A DNA stretch of 64,000 nt from CAZLWA01 sp964563165 (GTDB lineage: Bacteria > CLD3 > SB21), in NCBI GenBank assembly GCA_964563165.1, contig CAZLWA010000052.1, positions 11,040-75,039 on the forward strand, read 5' to 3'. Position 1 is the first letter of the stretch. The number at the start of each line of letters is the position of its first letter. Both the position numbers and the translations under genes were made by a program. Below are positions 60,405 through 64,000 of this stretch, in pieces. The notes under the pieces were generated by a model that saw only the letters and a program-made list of their open reading frames with translations, was not told where the DNA came from and did no database searches.

Positions 60405-60438
60405 AAAAAGCCTTGGAATTTTTCTCCAAGGCTTTTTT
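60405..60438. terminator. Bidirectional terminator between fdhD and the enolase-superfamily gene
   Basis: AGCCTTGGA pairs with TCCAAGGCT over 9 bp. A U-run follows in both directions (TTTTTT on plus, TTTTT on minus). It stands 9 nt after the fdhD stop and 44 nt from the stop of the convergent gene. Confidence 0.93.
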
Positions 60439-60481
60439 CTATTTACTCTTTTAAACAAAGCGAGAATGCTAATTTTTTGAA

Positions 60482-61585
60482 TCACACAACTTCGATCTCG
60501 GGCTTCCCAAGTATTTCCATTTTCGGGCGGATGCCGAGCCCGGGGTGTGTGGATGCGGACATACGTCCTTTCACGCGTTGCGGAGCCCCTTCCGCAGTAC
60601 TCACCGTCACATAGCTGTTGAAATCGGTTGCGGTAAATAGAAATTCCGGCGGCGTGCTGTGCGCCAGATGGGCGATCGCCGCGGTGGTAATATCGCCGCC
60701 CCAGCTGTCCTCGATCGTCATGGCCAGACCCATCGCGACGCACAGGTCGCGGGCCTGACGCGCTTTCGTCAGACCGCCGAATTTGCTGATCTTGATATTC
60801 ACAACGTCCATCGCAAGATCCGACTTGCCTCGAAGAAGCATGTCGATGCCGTCGATCACTTCGTCGAGTACGAACGGATGATCGGTGCGGCGGCGGATCG
60901 AGAGGCATTCTTCGTAGGTGAGACATGGTTGTTCGATATACACGTCCACATCGCGCACGGCACGGACTACGCGAGCCGCTTCGTGCATCAGCCATCCGGT
61001 GTTCGCATCGGCGATCAGTTTGTCGCCGGTCTCAAGTTTAGCCGAAACGGCACGTATGCGCTCGATATCGGTGTCAGGGTCGCCGCCGACTTTGAGTTGA
61101 AACCGGCGGTAGCCTTCTTCGCGATAGCCTGCGACGCGGCCTGCCATGGCTTCCGGCGATTCCTGTGAGATAGCCCGATAAAGACCGAAATCATCGCCGT
61201 ATCGCCCGCCGAGAAGAACACATACAGGCTGACCCGTCACTTGCCCGAGAATATCCCAACAGGCGATATCAATTCCGGATTTAACATAGGGATGCCCTTT
61301 CAACGCCGCGTCCATGCGCCGGTTGAGCCTCTCGAGCTGGAGCGGGTCTTCACCGATCAGGTGCGGGCCGAGCTCCGCGATCCCCGCACGCACACCCTTG
61401 GCGTAAGCCGGAAGATAAAAGGGACCGAGCGGACAAACCTCTCCGTAGCCGGTTACGCCCGTATCGGTTTCGACGCGCACGATCGTGCTGTCAAAAACGG
61501 TAACGGATTTGCCGCCCGACCATTTGTAACTGCCTTCGCGGAGCGGGAGGTCAACGCGATATGCCGAGATTCGTTTTATCTTCAT
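60482..61585 (-). CDS. Enolase-superfamily dehydratase, probable cis-3-hydroxy-L-proline dehydratase type
   Basis: A 367-residue mandelate racemase/muconate lactonizing-type protein. The N-terminal capping domain ('RVDLPLREGSYKWSGGKSV', 'GYGEVCPLGPFYLPAYA') resembles cis-3-hydroxy-L-proline dehydratases in this group. Barrel residues: Lys in 'RRFQLKVGGD' (about 164), metal ligands Asp in 'LIADANTGW', Glu in 'DVYIEQPCL' and Asp/Glu in 'FVLDEVIDG', and a second base region 'NIKISKFGG' (K-x-S-K). Reaction assignment is by family pattern only; racemase or other dehydratase activity remains possible. No proline-pathway neighbours are in the window. Confidence 0.87.
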   Translation of the reverse strand: MKIKRISAYRVDLPLREGSYKWSGGKSVTVFDSTIVRVETDTGVTGYGEVCPLGPFYLPAYAKGVRAGIAELGPHLIGEDPLQLERLNRRMDAALKGHPYVKSGIDIACWDILGQVTGQPVCVLLGGRYGDDFGLYRAISQESPEAMAGRVAGYREEGYRRFQLKVGGDPDTDIERIRAVSAKLETGDKLIADANTGWLMHEAARVVRAVRDVDVYIEQPCLTYEECLSIRRRTDHPFVLDEVIDGIDMLLRGKSDLAMDVVNIKISKFGGLTKARQARDLCVAMGLAMTIEDSWGGDITTAAIAHLAHSTPPEFLFTATDFNSYVTVSTAEGAPQRVKGRMSASTHPGLGIRPKMEILGKPEIEVV

Positions 61586-61632
61586 GCAGCCTTTCGGTTT
61601 TTGAGCAGACTACAACTGCTCCCTGTAATATG

Positions 61633-61665
61633 AAAAGCCCCGCGGCAGTAATTGCGCGAGGCTTT
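61633..61665 (-). terminator. Terminator after the acyl-CoA dehydrogenase gene
   Basis: Minus-strand arms AAAGCCUCGCG and CGCGGGGCUUU form an 11-bp stem (one G-U) with a 10-nt loop. The tail has only four U before CAUAU, so termination may be partial. It begins 32 nt after the stop codon at 61697. Confidence 0.75.
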
Positions 61666-61696
61666 GCCCCAATTCTATTTTAAGAATTCAACTGAA

Positions 61697-63643
61697 CTAA
61701 TGCGCCGCTTTCTTTCGTGAAACTACTTTTCCGGATTTCCCTTTTTTCTTTACTAATGCCGCCGTTTTCTTTACTGAACCTTTTTCCGGCTCCCCTTTTT
61801 TCTTTTCATCTTTGTAGAACCCCACAATACCTTCCTCCAACCACAGGTACTGGTCGTCCAGAATATTTTTTGCGATCTGATATTTTCTTACATCGTCATT
61901 GGACCAGAGCGCGTGGAAAGAGGCTTTGACGCGCCGCTCCGCATTCCGGCAGAAGAGATCCGCGAGGTCCATCGCATCCCGATTGCCTTCCTCGGCTAAT
62001 TTAACCGCATGGCTGATCGTTGCCGACATGGCAAAGAGTTCCGCGCCGATATCCACCGCACGGAACAAAAATGCCTGTTTGTATGCTAACTTCGCCTGGA
62101 AGCGCAGCATGCCGTGAAAAATCTGGCGGGACACTTTTCGGGTCGCGCGATTAATGAAGCGCACATGTTTTGCCAGTTTTCCGAATTCGCCGTATCGCGG
62201 CCACAGGCCGTAACCCAGCCACCGCGTCGGATACCACCACGCATAGAAAAGAAACACTTTCGGGAGCGCCGATAAACGCTGTCCCATCGTGGATTTCGGA
62301 TTGATCATGTCCCAGGCAACTTCCAGATGTTTGTCCACGGCTTCGCGTGCGATGAACAAGCGCATGATCTCGCTCGAGCCTTCGAAGATCAAATTAATGC
62401 GGAAATCGCGCATCGCGCGTTCGATCGGAATTCCTTCTTCGCCGCGCGCCTTCAGTGAATCTGAGGTTTCGTATCCGCGGCCGCCGCGAACCTGCAGCGT
62501 GTCGTCCACGATTTTCCATCCGGCTTCGGTGTTGAACATTTTTGACACCGCCGCTTCGAGGCGAATATCATAGCCCTGGTCGGACATTGCTGTTGCAATG
62601 TCGGAGACCGACTCCATCGCAAACGTCATGCACGTCATATCCGCAATTTTTTGTGCGATCGCTTCGTGTTTGCCGACCGGTTGTCCCCACTGCACGCGGG
62701 ACTTGCCCCATTTGCGAACGACTTCCACGCAGGCTTTCGTCGTACCCGTGGAAATCGCGGGAATGGTGAGCCGGCCCGTATTCAATGTGATCAGCGCCAG
62801 TTTGAGGCCTTTGCCCCGCTCCCACAAAAGGTTTTCTTTCGGGATACGGACATTCTTGAACGAAATCACGGCATTCTCCAGCGCTTTCAGCCCCATGAAA
62901 TAACAGCGGTGTTCGACCTTGACGCCCGGCCACTTTGTTTCCACAATAAATGCGCTGATCGCTTTTTCATTCTCGTGACGCGCCATGACCACAATGATGT
63001 CTGCGATGGTTCCGTTCGTGCACCAGAGTTTTTCGCCGTTGAGGATATAAAATTTTCCGTCTTTCGATTCCGCCACGGTAGAATGTAAATTCGCGGGATC
63101 GGACCCGACTTCCGATTCGGTGAGCGCGAAAGCGGAAACTTCACCGCGCGCTACGCGCGGAAGATATTTTTTCTTTTGTTCCTCCGTTCCGAATGTCTTG
63201 AGCGGCTGGGGAACTCCGATCGACTGATGCGCAGAAAGCAGCGCGGATATGTTCCCGTCCTGGCTTCCCACCAGCAGCATCGCTCTGTTGTATTCCGCCT
63301 GAGTAAATTCCAGTCCGCCGTATTTTTTAGGAATTTTCATTCCAAATGCGCCCATTTCCGCGAGCCTCCGCCGGACCTTGTCCGGAATTTTTCCTTCACG
63401 GTCGATCGCATCCGAGTCCACTTCCTCTTTTAGAAATTTTTTCAGCTTTGCATAAAACTCCTGAAACTCCGGGCGATCAATTCCAAGAGCCTTTGGAAAA
63501 GGATAAACAAGGTCCAGCCGGAAGTTACCGAGAAAAATTTCACGCAAAAAGCTGGGCTTTTCCCATTTACTTTCACGGGCGCCTTCTGCAACTTCCCGCG
63601 CTTCTTCTTCGCTCACATGTTTTTTATTGCCGTTATCGTCCAT
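61697..63643 (-). CDS. Large acyl-CoA dehydrogenase (VLCAD/ACAD9-like)
   Basis: A 648-residue flavoprotein. The ATG at 63643 has GAGG 5 nt upstream, while the longer frame begins with TTG. The N-terminal ~50 residues are charged; the dehydrogenase core follows with 'SALLSAHQSIGVPQPL', 'FALTESEVGSDPANL', 'GEKLWCTNGTIAD' and the arginine-rich FAD-binding helices ('VRGGRGYETSDS'). The catalytic base Glu lies in 'LIFEGSSEIMRLFI' near residue 425. A further ~200-residue helical C-terminal domain is present, as in VLCAD and ACAD9, and the extreme tail is Lys-rich ('KKKGKSGKVVSRKKAAH'). It oxidises long-chain acyl-CoA in beta-oxidation, probably at the membrane. Confidence 0.95.
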   Translation of the reverse strand: MDDNGNKKHVSEEEAREVAEGARESKWEKPSFLREIFLGNFRLDLVYPFPKALGIDRPEFQEFYAKLKKFLKEEVDSDAIDREGKIPDKVRRRLAEMGAFGMKIPKKYGGLEFTQAEYNRAMLLVGSQDGNISALLSAHQSIGVPQPLKTFGTEEQKKKYLPRVARGEVSAFALTESEVGSDPANLHSTVAESKDGKFYILNGEKLWCTNGTIADIIVVMARHENEKAISAFIVETKWPGVKVEHRCYFMGLKALENAVISFKNVRIPKENLLWERGKGLKLALITLNTGRLTIPAISTGTTKACVEVVRKWGKSRVQWGQPVGKHEAIAQKIADMTCMTFAMESVSDIATAMSDQGYDIRLEAAVSKMFNTEAGWKIVDDTLQVRGGRGYETSDSLKARGEEGIPIERAMRDFRINLIFEGSSEIMRLFIAREAVDKHLEVAWDMINPKSTMGQRLSALPKVFLFYAWWYPTRWLGYGLWPRYGEFGKLAKHVRFINRATRKVSRQIFHGMLRFQAKLAYKQAFLFRAVDIGAELFAMSATISHAVKLAEEGNRDAMDLADLFCRNAERRVKASFHALWSNDDVRKYQIAKNILDDQYLWLEEGIVGFYKDEKKKGEPEKGSVKKTAALVKKKGKSGKVVSRKKAAH

Positions 63644-63836
63644 ATCAGCCTCTCTGACTTTCCGGTAAATTTTATTTTGCAAAAATGTTAATTCGTTCAA
63701 TGATTTTTGTGACTAATGCAAGTTACAAGAATTTCGTCGGAATTCAAATGATTTTTATCAGGAGAATTGGCATCACCCAAAAATTTCTTGCAATGATTAC
63801 GATACGACGTTATATTGCGCCGTTGTAATCTTAATT

Positions 63837-63910
63837 GGGCCCGTAGCTCATCTGGATAGAGCATCTGCCTTCTAAGCAGAGGGTAATCCCGCCGCGGCGG
63901 GATCGGGCCA
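63837..63910 (+). pseudogene. tRNA-Arg(TCT)-like copy with T-arm replaced by a palindrome
   Basis: A 74-nt sequence with acceptor GGGCCCG (six bases pair with CGGGCC), D-arm GCTC/GAGC, and anticodon arm TCTGC-CTTCTAA-GCAGA giving TCT, all intact. The T-arm is replaced by the perfect 18-bp palindrome ATCCCGCCGCGGCGGGAT at 63886-63903, so TTCRANY of the T-loop is missing. It lies 23 bp before the intact tRNA-Arg(TCT). Length and cloverleaf topology are retained, but function is doubtful. Confidence 0.8.
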
Positions 63911-63933
63911 TGACGAAGTTACAGAAACTTTGT

Positions 63934-64000
63934 GCGCCCATAGCTCAGATGGATAGAGCATCTGCCTTCTAAGCAGAATGTCACAGGTTCGAGTCCTGTT
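63934..64000 (+). tRNA. tRNA-Arg (anticodon TCT), cut by the window edge
   Basis: GCGCCCA acceptor strand, D-arm GCTC/GAGC, anticodon arm TCTGC-CTTCTAA-GCAGA with anticodon TCT, variable region ATGTC and T-arm ACAGG-TTCGAGT-CCTGT are all present. The 3' acceptor strand lies beyond position 64000. Confidence 0.95.

Overview
The window carries 41 protein genes (one cut by the left edge), 40 of them on the minus strand, plus two intact-looking tRNA-Arg genes (one cut by the right edge). Several pointers suggest an uncultured or little-studied lineage of the Fibrobacteres-Chlorobi-Bacteroidetes (FCB) group, such as Calditrichota, KSB1 or Ignavibacteriota: a C-terminal 'NYPNPFNP' secretion tail, plant-type leucine-rich repeats, beta-helix surface proteins, many large TPR proteins, a TolQ/ExbD/AgmX-type envelope motor, 2-oxoacid:ferredoxin oxidoreductase and dispersed heptamer repeats. 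This placement is an inference; no rRNA gene is present.

Layout. Positions 1-11422 hold the first 3807 codons of one giant secreted protein that stays open to the left edge: signal peptide, eight propeller-like repeats, a LamG-like domain, then six beta-helix modules. A 500-bp gap packed with simple and inverted repeats separates it from a TPR lipoprotein and an LRR/Ig/FnIII surface protein (11923-16214). Next come moaE and moaD, a 1888-aa alpha-2-macroglobulin with an intact thioester motif, and aspS. Positions 24958-36887 form a seven-gene operon: two very large periplasmic TPR proteins, a small exported protein, ExbB/TolQ, two ExbD proteins and an AgmX/PglI-type protein, resembling a diverged Agl-Glt-like energised trans-envelope machine. 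After it lie LOG-family and agmatinase genes, a GH57 glycosidase, a membrane-anchored TPR protein, tRNA-Arg(CCT) followed by tandem broken tRNA copies, hrcA-grpE, a propeller lipoprotein, korAB, an exonuclease-like pair, apt, acyP, a PleD-like diguanylate cyclase, an SDR and a UbiA prenyltransferase. The translation block ffh, rpsP, khpA, rimM, trmD, rplS follows in transcription order. Between ffh and typA sits an S23-type four-helix-bundle gene flanked by heptamer arrays in opposite orientation. fdhD (the only plus-strand protein gene), a probable cis-3-hydroxyproline dehydratase, a large acyl-CoA dehydrogenase and a tRNA-Arg(TCT) locus with a broken copy close the window.

How the genes fit together. 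KorAB, MoaDE and FdhD point to ferredoxin-linked and molybdenum-dependent metabolism, while the acyl-CoA dehydrogenase points to fatty-acid oxidation. The envelope genes (giant protein, LRR protein, macroglobulin, motor operon) suggest a cell with heavy investment in its surface. The most interesting non-coding signals are the two tRNA-Arg loci, each with a tRNA-like copy in which one arm is replaced by a TCCCG...CGGGA palindrome, and the S23 gene between inverted heptamer arrays.
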